Positions 18,195 through 26,447 of a stretch of 64,000 nt of DNA are shown in pieces. The notes beneath the pieces are model-generated. The model was not told the DNA's origin, did no database searches, and worked only from the letters and a program-made list of their open reading frames with translations. The number at the start of each line of letters is the position of its first letter. The stretch's first letter is position 1. The position numbers were made by a program, and so were the translations under genes. Source of the DNA: Curtobacterium sp. MCJR17_055 (GTDB taxonomy: Bacteria; Actinomycetota; Actinomycetes; Actinomycetales; Microbacteriaceae); NCBI RefSeq assembly GCF_003224335.1, contig NZ_QKLF01000005.1:124001-188000 (forward strand), written 5' to 3'.

Positions 18195-19304
18195 TTGACC
18201 ACCACCCCGATCCAGCCCGGCTACACCCGCACCCGGCCTGCAACCGGTCCCAGGGGCTCGAGCACGTCCACCTACTCGGCCGTCCTCGCGCAGGTCAAGC
18301 AGCACGACCTGCTCCGCCGCCGCACCGGGTTCTACTGGTCGCTGTTCGGCTCGCTCGTCGGCACGCTCGCACTCGCGTGGATCGCCTTCGCCGTGCTGGG
18401 CGAGTCGTGGTTCCAGCTCATCGTCGCCGGCGCGCTCGGCGTGGTCTTCACCCAGTTCGCCTTCCTGTCGCACGAGGCCGCGCACCGTCAGGTGTTCGCC
18501 TCACAGCGCTGGAACGACCGCGCCGGCCGCTACGTCGGCACGTTCCTGGTCGGCCTGAGCTACTCGTGGTGGATGACCAAGCACACCCGCCACCACGGCA
18601 ACCCGAACACGATCGGGAAGGACCCGGACATCGCCGCCGGCGTCATCCGGTTCACGCCCGAGGACGCAGCGGAGACCCGGGGTGCGCGGAGCGTCTTCAC
18701 CCGGTTCCAGGGGTGGCTGTTCTTCCCGCTCCTGACGCTCGAGGGCATCAACCTGCACTGGTCCGCCGTGCACACCGTGCTGACCGGCGCCGACACCAAG
18801 GCCGACGTCCGGGCACGCGTGCTCGAGGCGACGCTCCTCGTCCTGCGCTTCGGCATCTACCTGACCGTGCTCTTCTGGTTCCTGCCGTTCGGCATGGCGT
18901 GCGCGTTCCTCGGTGTGCAGCTCGCCGTCTTCGGCGTCATGATGGGTGCCTCGTTCGCCCCGAACCACAAGGGCATGCCGACCATCGCGCACGACGCCAA
19001 GGTCGACTTCTTCTCGCGCCAGGTGCGCACCTCGCGCAACATCCGCGGCGGTTGGTGGGTGTCGTTCCTCATGGGCGGCCTGAACTACCAGGTCGAGCAC
19101 CACCTGTTCCCGTCGATGCCGCGACCGGCCCTGAAGAAGGCCCGGCTGCTCGTCCGTCAGCACTGCGAGACGCTCGACGTCCCCTACACGGAGACGACGC
19201 TCCTGCGCTCGTACGGCATCGTCGTCCGCTACCTCAACCGCGTCGGCCTGGCCGCCCGCGACCCTTTCACCTGCCCGATGGTCTCGGAGCTCCGCATCCA
19301 CTGA
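18195..19304 (+). CDS. Membrane fatty-acid desaturase
   Basis: A 369-aa acyl-lipid or acyl-CoA desaturase. It has the three histidine boxes of membrane di-iron desaturases: HEAAHRQ (about residue 96), HTRHHGN (about 135) and QVEHHLFP (about 303). Hydrophobic pairs lie between them. The TTG start follows a GGAAGGTC ribosome site. It introduces double bonds into membrane lipids, often for cold adaptation. It is followed 75 bp later by an acyl-CoA synthetase on the same strand, which fits a lipid-modification role. Confidence 0.92.
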   Translation: MTTTPIQPGYTRTRPATGPRGSSTSTYSAVLAQVKQHDLLRRRTGFYWSLFGSLVGTLALAWIAFAVLGESWFQLIVAGALGVVFTQFAFLSHEAAHRQVFASQRWNDRAGRYVGTFLVGLSYSWWMTKHTRHHGNPNTIGKDPDIAAGVIRFTPEDAAETRGARSVFTRFQGWLFFPLLTLEGINLHWSAVHTVLTGADTKADVRARVLEATLLVLRFGIYLTVLFWFLPFGMACAFLGVQLAVFGVMMGASFAPNHKGMPTIAHDAKVDFFSRQVRTSRNIRGGWWVSFLMGGLNYQVEHHLFPSMPRPALKKARLLVRQHCETLDVPYTETTLLRSYGIVVRYLNRVGLAARDPFTCPMVSELRIH

Positions 19305-19379
19305 CGGGTCGGCGAACCGCACCGCGCTCCCACCCGTACGATCGACGGACACCCATCGTCGACGGAGACGGAGCCCGGC

Positions 19380-21038
19380 ATGACCACCACTGACCTCGCC
19401 GCACCGGCGGACGCAGCGAGCGTCGGACGCCCCGCTGCCGACCATCCGCACCACCACGCGACCGCGTCCGTCGCCGCGATCCTCGCGGAGTCAGCGGCCC
19501 GGTACCCGGACGACGTCGCCGTCGTCGTCGGCGAGCAGCGCATCACCTACGCCGAGCTGTGGGACCAGACCCTCGCGTACGCGGGCGCTCTCCGCGCCCG
19601 CGGTGTCACCGAGGGCAGCCGCGTCGCGATGCTCATCCCGAACGTGCCCGACTTCCCCCGCGTCTACTACGCGACCCTCGCGCTCGGCGCCGTCGTCGTT
19701 CCCGTGCACGCACTCCTCAAGCGGCACGAGATCGAGTACGTGCTCCGCGACAGCGGAGCGGCCCTGCTCGTCTGCGCCGCACCGCTCATCGCGGAGGGTG
19801 CGGCGGGCGCCGCACTCGCCGGGGTCGACGTCGTCACCGTCCTCGCGCCTCCCGTGGCCGACGACGCCGACGGTTCCGCCCCGCCCAGCCTGGAGGCCCT
19901 CGCCGCGTCGAGCGCGCCCCTCACCACCCTCACGCCCCGCGACCCCTTCGACACCGCGACGATCCTGTACACGAGCGGCACCACCGGGCAGCCCAAGGGC
20001 GCCGAGGGATCGCACTTCGCCCTGCTCGAGCAGGTGAACACGCTCCTCATGAGCACCTTCGACATGCGACGGGGCGACGTGCTGCTCGGCGCGCTGCCGC
20101 TGTTCCACACCTTCGGCCAGACCTGCACCATGAACACCGGCTTCCGCGCCGGCGCGACCATCGTCATGCTGCCGAAGTTCGACGGCGACGCCGCACTCGC
20201 CGCGATGGTCGAGCACGGCTGCGGCATCTTCATGGGCGTTCCGACGATGTACATGGGTCTGCTCGACGCAGCGACCCGGACCGACGCCCGACCGCACCTC
20301 CGGTACGCGATCTCCGGCGGGGCCTCGTTGCCGCTCGCCGTGCTCGAACGGTTCGAGGCCGTGTACGGCGCGCCGATCCACGAGGGCTACGGCCTCACCG
20401 AGACCTCACCCGTCGCGAGCTTCAACCACGTCGGACGGACACCCCGTCCCGGCACGATCGGGACGCCCGTCTGGGGCGTCGAGGTCGAGATCGCCGACCC
20501 AGCCGTACAGGACCGCATCGAGATGCTGCCGCGCGGCACGATCGGCGAGCTGGTCATCCGCGGCCACAACCTCATGAACGGCTACCGCAACCGACCCGAC
20601 GCGACCGCCGCGGCCGTGGTCGACGGGTGGTTCCGGACGGGCGACCTCGGGACGAAGGACGACGACGGCTTCCTGACGATCGTCGACCGCACGAAGGACA
20701 TGATCATCCGCAACGGCTACAACGTGTACCCGCGCGAGGTCGAGGAGGTGCTCGCCGCGCACGAGGACGTCACGATGGCCGCGGTGTTCGGGGTTCCGCA
20801 CGACGTGCACGGTCAGGAGATCGCGGCGGCGGTCGTCCTCACCGACGGCGCCACGACCACCTCCGACGAGCTCGTCCGGTACGTCGCGGACGCCATCGCC
20901 GCGTACAAGTACCCGCGGGTCGTCCACGTCGTCGACGCGCTCCCCCTCGGTCCGAGCGGCAAGGTGCTCAAGCGTGCCCTCGTCGAGCGGTTCGGCTCGG
21001 AGCCGGTGCCCGGACCGGAGGAGCACGCCGGCGCCTGA
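19380..21038 (+). CDS. Long-chain fatty-acid--CoA ligase (AMP-dependent synthetase)
   Basis: A 552-aa ANL-family enzyme. It has the P-loop-like ILYTSGTTGQPKGAEGSH (about residue 195), GYGLTETSPV (about 336), GWFRTGDLGTKDDDGF (about 418), the hinge DRTKDMIIRNGYNVYPREVEE and the C-terminal catalytic Lys in PSGKVLKRAL. These indicate activation of a carboxylic acid, most likely a fatty acid, to its CoA thioester. It lies 75 bp after the desaturase and possibly shares its promoter. Chain-length preference cannot be read. Confidence 0.93.
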   Translation: MTTTDLAAPADAASVGRPAADHPHHHATASVAAILAESAARYPDDVAVVVGEQRITYAELWDQTLAYAGALRARGVTEGSRVAMLIPNVPDFPRVYYATLALGAVVVPVHALLKRHEIEYVLRDSGAALLVCAAPLIAEGAAGAALAGVDVVTVLAPPVADDADGSAPPSLEALAASSAPLTTLTPRDPFDTATILYTSGTTGQPKGAEGSHFALLEQVNTLLMSTFDMRRGDVLLGALPLFHTFGQTCTMNTGFRAGATIVMLPKFDGDAALAAMVEHGCGIFMGVPTMYMGLLDAATRTDARPHLRYAISGGASLPLAVLERFEAVYGAPIHEGYGLTETSPVASFNHVGRTPRPGTIGTPVWGVEVEIADPAVQDRIEMLPRGTIGELVIRGHNLMNGYRNRPDATAAAVVDGWFRTGDLGTKDDDGFLTIVDRTKDMIIRNGYNVYPREVEEVLAAHEDVTMAAVFGVPHDVHGQEIAAAVVLTDGATTTSDELVRYVADAIAAYKYPRVVHVVDALPLGPSGKVLKRALVERFGSEPVPGPEEHAGA

Positions 21039-21061
21039 CCGACGTCGGTACGCTCGGCCGG

Positions 21062-21913
21062 GTGGAGCTGATCACGGACGTGCGTCGAGCCGACTGGCTC
21101 GTGCGACGCCTCCAGGCCTCCGGGACCGTCGCCGGCACCGTCGGCGGCGGGTTCGACGGGTACGCCCGCGTCCTGCACCCGCTCGCGGCCTTCCGGGAGG
21201 ACCGCTCGGTCCTCGACGAGCACGGCGACGCTCCGGTCCTCGAGACGAGCACCTGGCGGTGGTCCGACGTCGCAGCGAGGACCGGGCGGACGGTGGACGC
21301 CGGGGTCTCCTGGAGCGCACTCAGCGCCAGCCGCGACGAGGACGTGCTGTTCGACGACGGGTGGCGGGTCGAACCGCCTGTCGAAGGCTGGCTCGATCCG
21401 CGCCTGCTGGCCGCACTCACCTCGCACCTCAGTGCCTCGACGGCGACCCCGCTCGACCTGGTGGCGGCGGTGTGGGACGGATGGGGGGACCTGAGCGGCG
21501 GCTCCACCCTCGTGTCCGGGTGGCAGGACGGGACGCCCGATGCGACGGAGCGTGCCCGCGCCGAGGCGGAGGCCGCCCGCCTCCGCGCAGCGCACCAGGC
21601 GGCACTCGACGCCGTCCGCCGCGCACTCGCCGTGCCGCGACTGCACCTCACACACCGCGAGCACCTCCTGGTGCACACGACGGTCGCGGACTGGGCCGAC
21701 CCGGCGTGGACCGAGCGGGCGGAGATCGCGGACGGTGTGCCGCTCGCGCACACGCCGCAGCTGTTGTGGCCGGAGGACCACGCGTGGGTCCTCGCGACGG
21801 AGATCGACTGCGACTCGACGCTGGTCGCGGGGACGCGACGACTCGTGGACGCGATCGTCAGGGACCATCGGTTCGAGGCGTACGAGGTGGACCCGGCCGA
21901 CGGACTCCGCTGA
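21062..21913 (+). CDS. Uncharacterised protein
   Basis: A 283-aa protein of no recognised family. The GTG at 21062 is the likely start, 23 bp after the ligase stop. The sequence is Trp- and Asp-rich, with no signal peptide or membrane segment. A helical stretch, ERARAEAEAARLRAAHQAAL, lies at about residues 163-182. LLWPEDHAWVLATEIDCDST near the C-terminus looks like a conserved core. Its last 56 bp overlap the convergent ABC ATPase gene. Similar proteins are common in Microbacteriaceae as far as I recall, but the function is not known. Confidence 0.7.
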   Translation: MELITDVRRADWLVRRLQASGTVAGTVGGGFDGYARVLHPLAAFREDRSVLDEHGDAPVLETSTWRWSDVAARTGRTVDAGVSWSALSASRDEDVLFDDGWRVEPPVEGWLDPRLLAALTSHLSASTATPLDLVAAVWDGWGDLSGGSTLVSGWQDGTPDATERARAEAEAARLRAAHQAALDAVRRALAVPRLHLTHREHLLVHTTVADWADPAWTERAEIADGVPLAHTPQLLWPEDHAWVLATEIDCDSTLVAGTRRLVDAIVRDHRFEAYEVDPADGLR

Positions 21914-22703
21914 CCTCCGCGGACGTCGTCCCGTGCAGGTCGACGCGGAGGCCGTCGGGCGTCCGGACCGTCCTGCCACGGACGCGGAACACGTCCGCGA
22001 GCAGACCCGGCGTGAGCACGTCCTCCGGGGCACCAGCTGCGGCGACCCGTCCGCCGTGCAGGACCACGAGGTGGTCGCAGTAGCGCGCCGCGAGGTCGAG
22101 GTCATGCAGCACGACCACGACGGTGCGTGGGCCGGCGGCGAGCAGGTCGAGGAGCTCGAACTGGTGGTGCACGTCGAGGTGGTTCAACGGTTCGTCGAGG
22201 ACGAGCACCGCGGGTTCCTGGGCGAGCGCGCGGGCGATCTGCACCCGCTGCCGCTCGCCGCCCGACAGACCGCTCCACCGCCGTTGCTCAGTCCCGGCCA
22301 TGCCGACTTCGGTCAGCGCCTCCCGGCAGATGTCGTCGGCGTCGTCGTCCAGCGTCCCGAGCCGGGACCGCCACGGGAGCCGACCGAGCCGGACGACGTC
22401 GAGCACCCGGTGGTCGATGTCCGTGTGCGCCTGCTGTTCGACGAAGGCGAGCCGACGGGCGACCGACCGGCGCGGGAGCGTCCGGAGGTCGGCGCCGTCG
22501 AGTGTCACGGTGCCGCGGTCGGGTGCGGTGACGCCCGCGAGGCAGCGGGCGAGCGTCGACTTGCCGGACCCGTTGGGTCCGACGATCCCGGTCATCAGCC
22601 CGCTCGGCGCGAGCAGGTCGACGCCGTCCAGCAGGTCGACGCCCGGGACGGACCGCCCCACGTCACGCGCGCCGAGCACTCCGGAGCCGTCCCCAGCGGT
22701 CAT
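21858..22703 (-). CDS. FecE/BtuD-type ABC transporter ATP-binding protein
   Basis: A 281-aa ATPase for a siderophore, heme, B12 or metal importer. Walker A is GPNGSGKST (about residue 42), the signature is LSGGERQRVQIARAL, Walker B is VLVLDEPLNHLD and the H-loop is VVLHDLDLAARY. The ATG at 22703 overlaps the permease stop at 22700 (ATGA), so translation is coupled. It is the last gene of the four-gene operon starting at 25493. Its 3' end overlaps the convergent gene ending at 21913. Confidence 0.93.
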   Translation of the reverse strand: MTAGDGSGVLGARDVGRSVPGVDLLDGVDLLAPSGLMTGIVGPNGSGKSTLARCLAGVTAPDRGTVTLDGADLRTLPRRSVARRLAFVEQQAHTDIDHRVLDVVRLGRLPWRSRLGTLDDDADDICREALTEVGMAGTEQRRWSGLSGGERQRVQIARALAQEPAVLVLDEPLNHLDVHHQFELLDLLAAGPRTVVVVLHDLDLAARYCDHLVVLHGGRVAAAGAPEDVLTPGLLADVFRVRGRTVRTPDGLRVDLHGTTSAEVSGVRRPGPPRTPRTDGP

Positions 22704-23719
22704 GCGCGCTGTCCCCGGCGGAGGACGACCAGGAACGTCGGCACCCCGATGAGCGCCGTGACGACGCCGACCGGGATCTGGTGCGGTGCGAGCGCCAGAC
22801 GTCCGGCGAGGTCCGCGACGACGAGGAACACCGCGCCGGCGAGGGCGGACACCGGCAGCAGGAGCCGGTGTCCGGGTCCGACGAGCATGCGGGCCGCGTG
22901 CGGGACGACGAGTCCGACGAACCCGATCGCCCCGACGGCGGCGACGACCGCAGCGGTGGTGGCCGCGGCGCCGACGAGGACCACGATCCGGAGCACTCGG
23001 ACGTCGATGCCGAGCGCCACGGCGGCGTCGTGCCCGAAGACGAACGCGTCCAGCGCCGGCGCGACGGCCACGAACACGACGGTCGCGAGGACGACGACGA
23101 CCGTGCACACCACGACCGAGGACCAGCGGGCTGCTGCGAGCGAGCCGAGCAACCAGTAGGTGATGCCGCGGGTGGCGTCCGCGTCGCCCCAGGCCGTGAC
23201 CACGAGCGACGTCACGGCCGAGAAGAGCTGACCGACGACGACGCCGGTCAGCACGACACGACTCGTGCTCGCGGTGTCCCGCCCCATGAGCGCGAAGACG
23301 AGCGCGAACGAGACGAGGCCGCCGACCAACGCTCCCCCGGCGAGGGTGACGGACCCGGCGCCGAGGCCGAGGACGAGGACGAGGACCGCCCCCGTCGAGG
23401 CTCCGGACGAGATGCCGAGCAGGTACGGCTCGGCGAGCACGTTGCGGGTCACCGCCTGCAGCACGCATCCGCACACGGCCAGACCCGCTCCGGCCGCGGC
23501 GGCGAGCAGGACGCGCGGGAGCCGGAGTTGCCAGACGACCGAGTCGGCCAGCGGCGGCAGCGGCGTGAGCGGCAGGCCCAGGTGGGTGCCGATCGACCGC
23601 ACGGTCTCCGCCCACGTGATCGAGCCTCCGGCCAGCGTCACGCCGGCGATGACGACGCCGACGAGCGCCACCGCCAGCACCGGCACGACGAGGGCACCGC
23701 GCAGGGCGGTCGGGGTCAC
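22700..23719 (-). CDS. FecCD-family ABC transporter permease
   Basis: A 339-aa integral membrane protein with about ten helices. FecCD signatures are LRLPRVLLAAAAGAGLAVCG and EPYLLGISSGAS, with GFVGLVVPHAARMLVG in the C-terminal half. GTG at 23719 overlaps the methyltransferase stop (GTGA). A single permease gene implies a homodimer. With the ATPase at 21858-22703 and the binding protein at 24492-25493 it forms a metal-chelate importer. Confidence 0.93.
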   Translation of the reverse strand: MTPTALRGALVVPVLAVALVGVVIAGVTLAGGSITWAETVRSIGTHLGLPLTPLPPLADSVVWQLRLPRVLLAAAAGAGLAVCGCVLQAVTRNVLAEPYLLGISSGASTGAVLVLVLGLGAGSVTLAGGALVGGLVSFALVFALMGRDTASTSRVVLTGVVVGQLFSAVTSLVVTAWGDADATRGITYWLLGSLAAARWSSVVVCTVVVVLATVVFVAVAPALDAFVFGHDAAVALGIDVRVLRIVVLVGAAATTAAVVAAVGAIGFVGLVVPHAARMLVGPGHRLLLPVSALAGAVFLVVADLAGRLALAPHQIPVGVVTALIGVPTFLVVLRRGQRA

Positions 23720-24495
23720 CGGCGGGCGAGCACGACGAAGTCGTCGAGGTACTGCCAGACCGGCCCGACCTCGGCGAACCCGGCGACCTCGAGCGCCGCC
23801 GTGTGGAACGCGAGGCTGAGCTCCGGGTTGGGCGGCCGGTGCTCGAACCGGCGCTCCCGCTCGGCTGCCAGACGGCCGTACCGTTCGACCGCGGTGACCT
23901 CGGCGAACCACTGCTCCCAGTCGAGCGCACCCGCAGCACGGTCGGTCTGCTGCGTCCGCTCGTCGTCGCGGGCACTGAGCTCGGCGAACAGGGTGCGTCC
24001 GTCGAGGTGCCGTAGGTGGTCGGCGTTGAGCACGACACCGCCGGGGGCAAGGAGCTCCCCGAGGTCGTTGTAGACGCGGCTCAGGACGTCCGACGGCAAC
24101 CAGTGCAGTGCGGTCGAGCTGAGCACTGCGTCGGGGACCGCCCCGTCGAGGCCGGCCGTCCAGTCGCGGTCCCACAGGTCGGCGTCGACGAAGCGCACCG
24201 GCTGCCCGGCGAGCGCCGTCCGCCCGAGTTCCAGGAGCACGGGGTCGAAGTCGACGGCGATGCAGGTGACGTCGGGGCGGCGGGCGAGGACCCGCTGGCT
24301 GATCGACCCGGGTCCGCTGGCGAGGTCGAGCACGACACCGCCCTCGGGGACGACGTGGTCCACGACGTCGAGCATGATCGTGAAGCGTTGCTCGCGGTGC
24401 GTGATGTACGCCGCCTGCTGGGCGTCCCAGGCGGACAGGAGATCGAGCGCGCGCTCGGTCTCGGCGGTGGTCGGGGCGTCGGTGGTGGTCATCAT
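23716..24495 (-). CDS. Class I SAM-dependent methyltransferase within a metal-uptake operon
   Basis: A 259-aa methyltransferase. Motif I is VLDLASGPGSISQRVL (about residue 58), followed by CIAVDFDPVLLELG (motif II) and an SSTALHWLPSDVL region (motif IV-like). The start at 24495 overlaps the stop of the binding-protein gene. The operon order, binding protein - methyltransferase - permease - ATPase with overlaps throughout, implies that the enzyme acts in metal or metallophore handling. The acceptor is unknown. Confidence 0.88.
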   Translation of the reverse strand: MMTTTDAPTTAETERALDLLSAWDAQQAAYITHREQRFTIMLDVVDHVVPEGGVVLDLASGPGSISQRVLARRPDVTCIAVDFDPVLLELGRTALAGQPVRFVDADLWDRDWTAGLDGAVPDAVLSSTALHWLPSDVLSRVYNDLGELLAPGGVVLNADHLRHLDGRTLFAELSARDDERTQQTDRAAGALDWEQWFAEVTAVERYGRLAAERERRFEHRPPNPELSLAFHTAALEVAGFAEVGPVWQYLDDFVVLARR

Positions 24496-25493
24496 CGTTC
24501 CTCGGCGTACGCGGTCAGGGCGGTGGACACGGTCTGCAGGGCGTCGATGCTCCGCACCGAGGGGTCGAGCTCGGTGGCCGGGACGGCGACGAGGTGGTCC
24601 CCGCGGACGGCGCTGAGCCCCTTCGTCACGGCGTCGGACCGCAGCTGCGCGATCTTGTCGTCGGCGCTGTCACCGGACAGGCCACGGGACAGGTCGGCGA
24701 CCACGATCACGTCCGGGTCACGCTGGGCGATCTCGTCCCAGCTGGTCTCGCCCCACTGTGCGTCGAGGTCCTCGAACGCGTTCGTCGCGCCGGCCACGCG
24801 TCCCATCGTGTCGGCGAGCCCGTTCCCGCCAGCCACGACCGGCGCTCCGTTCACGGAGGAGTAGAGCCAGGCGACGGAGGGCTTCCCGGTGTCGGACGCG
24901 GCTGCGGTGACCTGCTCGAGCGTGTCCCGCTGCTCGGCGACGAGGTCGCGACCTCGCTGGTCCACCCCGAACACCCGGGCGATGTCCGTCACCTCGTCGA
25001 GGATCGCGTCGAAGCCGACCTCGTCGGGGACGAGGGCGGGGTCCTCGCAGTCGTTCGTCGACAGGTAGGCCGGCACGCCGAGGTCGACGAGCTCCTGGCG
25101 GCTCCCCGCGGCCTCGGAGGCGAACGCGGAGGCCCGCATCGAGTAGACGAAGTCGGGATCCGCCTCGCGGAGCTGCTCGGTCGTCGGGTACTGGTCGGCG
25201 AGGACCGGCACGTCGTCGTACGCCTTCCGCCACTCCGGCGCGACCGCGTCCGTGAGGTAGCTCGTGCCGACCATGCGGTCTTGCAGACCGAGGGCGAGCA
25301 TGACCTCGGTGGCGCCCTGCTCGAGGGTCACCGCACGCTCGGGAGGCGCGGCCACGGTGAGCGGCATGCCACAGCTGGTCAGGCTGGTCCCACTCGACGG
25401 GTCGGTACCCGAACGGTCTGCGGCGGTCGGGCTCGCACACCCGGCGAGGGTGAGCGCAGCAAGTGCCACCGCTGGAATGAGAATCGTTTTCAC
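24492..25493 (-). CDS. FecB/BtuF-type substrate-binding lipoprotein
   Basis: A 333-aa periplasmic-binding-protein-like lipoprotein. The signal ILIPAVALAALTLAGCAS ends in the lipobox LAGC. Two Rossmann-like lobes are joined by a long helix: ERAVTLEQGATEVMLALGL, then DPDFVYSMRASAF in the first lobe, and RDPDVIVVADLSR in the second. The GTG at 25493 has a -10-like TACGGT ending 6 bp upstream, so it is probably leaderless. A Fur/Zur-like box (25478-25492) overlaps the first codons. First gene of the importer operon. Likely ligand: a metal chelate, identity open. Confidence 0.9.
   Translation of the reverse strand: MKTILIPAVALAALTLAGCASPTAADRSGTDPSSGTSLTSCGMPLTVAAPPERAVTLEQGATEVMLALGLQDRMVGTSYLTDAVAPEWRKAYDDVPVLADQYPTTEQLREADPDFVYSMRASAFASEAAGSRQELVDLGVPAYLSTNDCEDPALVPDEVGFDAILDEVTDIARVFGVDQRGRDLVAEQRDTLEQVTAAASDTGKPSVAWLYSSVNGAPVVAGGNGLADTMGRVAGATNAFEDLDAQWGETSWDEIAQRDPDVIVVADLSRGLSGDSADDKIAQLRSDAVTKGLSAVRGDHLVAVPATELDPSVRSIDALQTVSTALTAYAEER
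25478..25492 (-). promoter_or_regulatory. Fur/Zur-like operator over the importer start
   Basis: On the coding strand this reads TGAAAACGATTCTCA, an imperfect 7-1-7 palindrome (5 of 7 arm pairs) like metalloregulator boxes of the Zur/Fur family. It lies immediately downstream of the -10-like TACGGT and covers the start codon region, an ideal place for repression by metal-loaded repressor. Zur versus Fur cannot be decided by eye. Confidence 0.5.
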
Positions 25494-25611
25494 ATCAGCA
25501 CCGTAGGGGATGCTCGGAGGCGCGCCAAATCCGTGTCGACCTGCCCTGCGCCCGCGCCGGTCCGCCACGGGGCAGGTAGGTTCGGAGCAGGACGTCGTCG
25601 ACAGGGGAACC

Positions 25612-25692
25612 ATGACAGCGGTCGTGTGGATCACAGCGGTCATCGGAGGACTCGCGGCAGTCGCTGCACTCGCGCGGACTCGCCGCCGCTGA
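25612..25692 (+). CDS. Possible 26-aa membrane microprotein
   Basis: An ORF of 26 codons with ACAGGGGAACC before the ATG. The peptide is a single hydrophobic helix (AVVWITAVIGGLAAVAALA) ending in RTRRR, the pattern of a small bacterial membrane protein. It stands alone between the metal-uptake operon and a lipoprotein gene. Codon choice is consistent with coding, but the length makes the call weak. Confidence 0.35.
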   Translation: MTAVVWITAVIGGLAAVAALARTRRR

Positions 25693-25767
25693 CAGCGCGG
25701 CAACGATCCGGTCACGTTCGTCCAGCTCGTGCCGTAGGCGGCGACTCGCGGTGCTTCACTGACCCGC

Positions 25768-26199
25768 ATGGGGCAGAGCCGGACACGCGGGCCGATGTCG
25801 GTCGTCATCGCGGTGGGCATCGCACTCGGTGCAGTCGGGTGCAGCGGGACACCGGCTGCGTCCTGCGCGATACCGACGATGGAGCTCCACGAGTCGTCCC
25901 TGCACCCCGGAGGGGTGGTCCAGCTCCAGGTCGACGCGGTCTGGGAGACGTGCGAGGACACCGGAGGCACCAGCCGCGCGGCGTCGGACGTCACCGTCGT
26001 CGTCACGCCCTCCCCGGACGGTGAGGAGGTCCTGCTCGGCCGGCCGACACCGCAGGGGTCGCTGTCCACGGTCGACGAGTCCTTCGACCTCCCGGCGGAC
26101 CTCCCGGTCGGTCCCGCGGTGCTCGCGCTGCACACCCACAGCGGCGACCTGATCGACGCCGAGCTCCCCATCACGATCACCGCACCGCCGGCGACCTGA
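25768..26199 (+). CDS. Small lipoprotein of unknown function
   Basis: 143 aa. The N-terminus MSVVIAVGIALGAVGCSG (from the internal ATG at 25795, or nine residues earlier at 25768) is a lipoprotein signal with Cys after VG. The mature part is a beta-rich domain of about 110 residues with two further Cys residues (CAIP and WETCED), probably one disulphide. It lies just before the outermost tRNA-Val-derived repeat, so it is chromosomal. No family recognised. Confidence 0.7.
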   Translation: MGQSRTRGPMSVVIAVGIALGAVGCSGTPAASCAIPTMELHESSLHPGGVVQLQVDAVWETCEDTGGTSRAASDVTVVVTPSPDGEEVLLGRPTPQGSLSTVDESFDLPADLPVGPAVLALHTHSGDLIDAELPITITAPPAT

Positions 26200-26231
26200 G
26201 GCCGCCGCACCGCACCCGACGGTTGTGCCGT

Positions 26232-26268
26232 GGTGGGCCCTGCCGGGATCGAACCGACGACATCCACG
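26232..26268. repeat. Outer attachment-site copy (37 bp of the tRNA-Val 3' end)
   Basis: Identical to 46632-46668, the 3' portion of tRNA-Val with its discriminator and following CC. It is the far-left end of a tandem integration site. Together with the copy at 28563-28608 it brackets a 2,337-bp segment. The ORF running through it (GPAGIEPTTST...) is an artefact of translating the tRNA antisense. Confidence 0.9.
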
Positions 26269-26447
26269 AGCGACGACCCGGAGGCCGGCTACCAGTTCGT
26301 CGACGTCCTGTTCGACGAGGTGGAGAAGAGCGTCGACGTCGAGCCGTGCGAGTCCACGCTTGTGGGGACCCGGAAAGCGGATGCCCGGGTAGCGTCAGGG
26401 CGGTCGTCCCGGGTCGGGACGGACGTGGGGACCAGAACGGACGACAC

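Noticed and set aside
24085..24175. Start of the FecCD permease extended to 24175
   Set aside because: That extension is the methyltransferase region in another frame; GTG 23719 overlaps the methyltransferase stop and begins the first membrane helix.
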